From an uncultured Prevotella sp. (GTDB lineage: Bacteria > Bacteroidota > Bacteroidia > Bacteroidales > Bacteroidaceae), in contig CAKQXI010000028.1 in the NCBI GenBank assembly GCA_934281565.1, positions 1-22,598 of the forward strand: a stretch of 22,598 bases of DNA, in the 5' to 3' direction. This document shows positions 22,405 to 22,598 of this stretch, piece after piece. Both the position numbers and the translations under genes were made by a program. Position 1 is the first letter of the stretch, and every line of letters starts with the position of its first letter. The notes beneath the pieces are model-generated. The model had not been told where the DNA came from. It saw only the letters and a list, made by a program, of their open reading frames with translations, and made no database searches.

Positions 22405-22476
22405 TGTGAACCCTGTCAAAACACTGTGAACCCTTGGTTTTAAGGGTTCACACTTTTAACACTGAAATGAACCCTT
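22405..22476. repeat. Cluster of four TGAACCCT sites in both orientations
   Basis: TGTGAACCCT (22405-22414), TGTGAACCCTT (22425-22435), its exact inverse AAGGGTTCACA (22442-22452), and TGAACCCTT (22468-22476). Copies 2 and 3 form a perfect 11-bp hairpin with loop GGTTTT. It precedes a possible new gene at 22556, so it may be a control region or the border of another element. Confidence 0.7.
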
Positions 22477-22555
22477 GGGGTGAAAACTTTTATGCAGCGC
22501 GTGCGTAAAAGAATATAAAGAAAACCCGTTGGCGGAATTAATTTCACAAATAAAA

Positions 22556-22598
22556 ATGAATAAAAAGTTGTGCATATCTCTGATTTTTAGTAATTTAG
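22556..22598 (+). CDS. Possible start of a gene cut by the window end
   Basis: ATG followed by 13 open codons to the window end, reading MNKKLCISLIFSNL. Basic start then hydrophobic residues could be a signal peptide, but it is far too short to judge. No strong promoter: only TAATTTCA at 22539-22546, a poor -7 match. Confidence 0.25.
   Translation, partial: MNKKLCISLIFSNL

Overview
The window looks like chromosome from a Bacteroidota bacterium, most likely Prevotella/Segatella (S. copri-like). The reasons are the repeated Bacteroidetes-type promoters (TAnnTTTG at -7, often TTTG about 20 nt upstream, frequently reading on into GCA), a lipoprotein fimbrillin, several copies of the P-loop ATPase plus PD-(D/E)XK nuclease-fold families that are multiplied in Bacteroidales, and near absence of Shine-Dalgarno sites. 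The genus call is inference from gene content. I saw no rRNA, tRNA, CRISPR or insertion sequence.

Layout. Positions 1-1050: 3' end of argS, a terminator, an RNase HI-type gene and its terminator. Positions 1077-3817, minus strand: a VapBC-type toxin-antitoxin pair and a UPF1/IGHMBP2-like superfamily 1 helicase, each with a clear promoter. Positions 3818-7088: a divergent control region, a ~400-nt highly structured leader, and an 885-aa lipoprotein fimbrillin with a strong terminator. Positions 7153-11187: an orphan FecE-type ABC ATPase, a small exported protein, a PfkB-family sugar kinase and an AspT/YidE-type transporter. Positions 11189-13801: an RluA-family pseudouridine synthase and a divergently transcribed EamA permease.

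Positions 13794-17000 hold two leftward ATPase/nuclease-fold genes (archaeal ATPase + DUF234; AAA-ATPase-like + DUF1703). Positions 17111-18417 hold a short operon of an iron-sulfur flavoprotein-like reductase and a hexapeptide acetyltransferase. Positions 18427-20987 hold an exported protein that looks like a metallo-beta-lactamase fold without its metal motif, and a third ATPase (AAA_14 + DUF4143). Positions 20988-22598 are decayed: a 46-codon remnant of a DUF1016-type nuclease gene, an orphan promoter with an inverted repeat, an NAD(P)-binding gene broken by a one-base frameshift, two inverted-repeat clusters and perhaps the start of another gene.

The most interesting signals are regulatory. 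(1) Two ATPase genes each have a private array of iterated sites at their promoter: two dyads with a 52-bp period before the DUF234 ATPase, and three direct repeats with an exact 32-bp period starting at the -33 box of the DUF4143 ATPase. Their periods are close to whole helical turns. (2) The promoter of the degenerate MBL gene and that of the frameshifted NAD(P)-binding gene share one architecture with identical spacing over 73 bp, which implies a common regulator. (3) The fimbrillin leader contains four inverted repeats, the last a 98-nt imperfect hairpin followed by a short T run, so it may act as an attenuator or a separate RNA.
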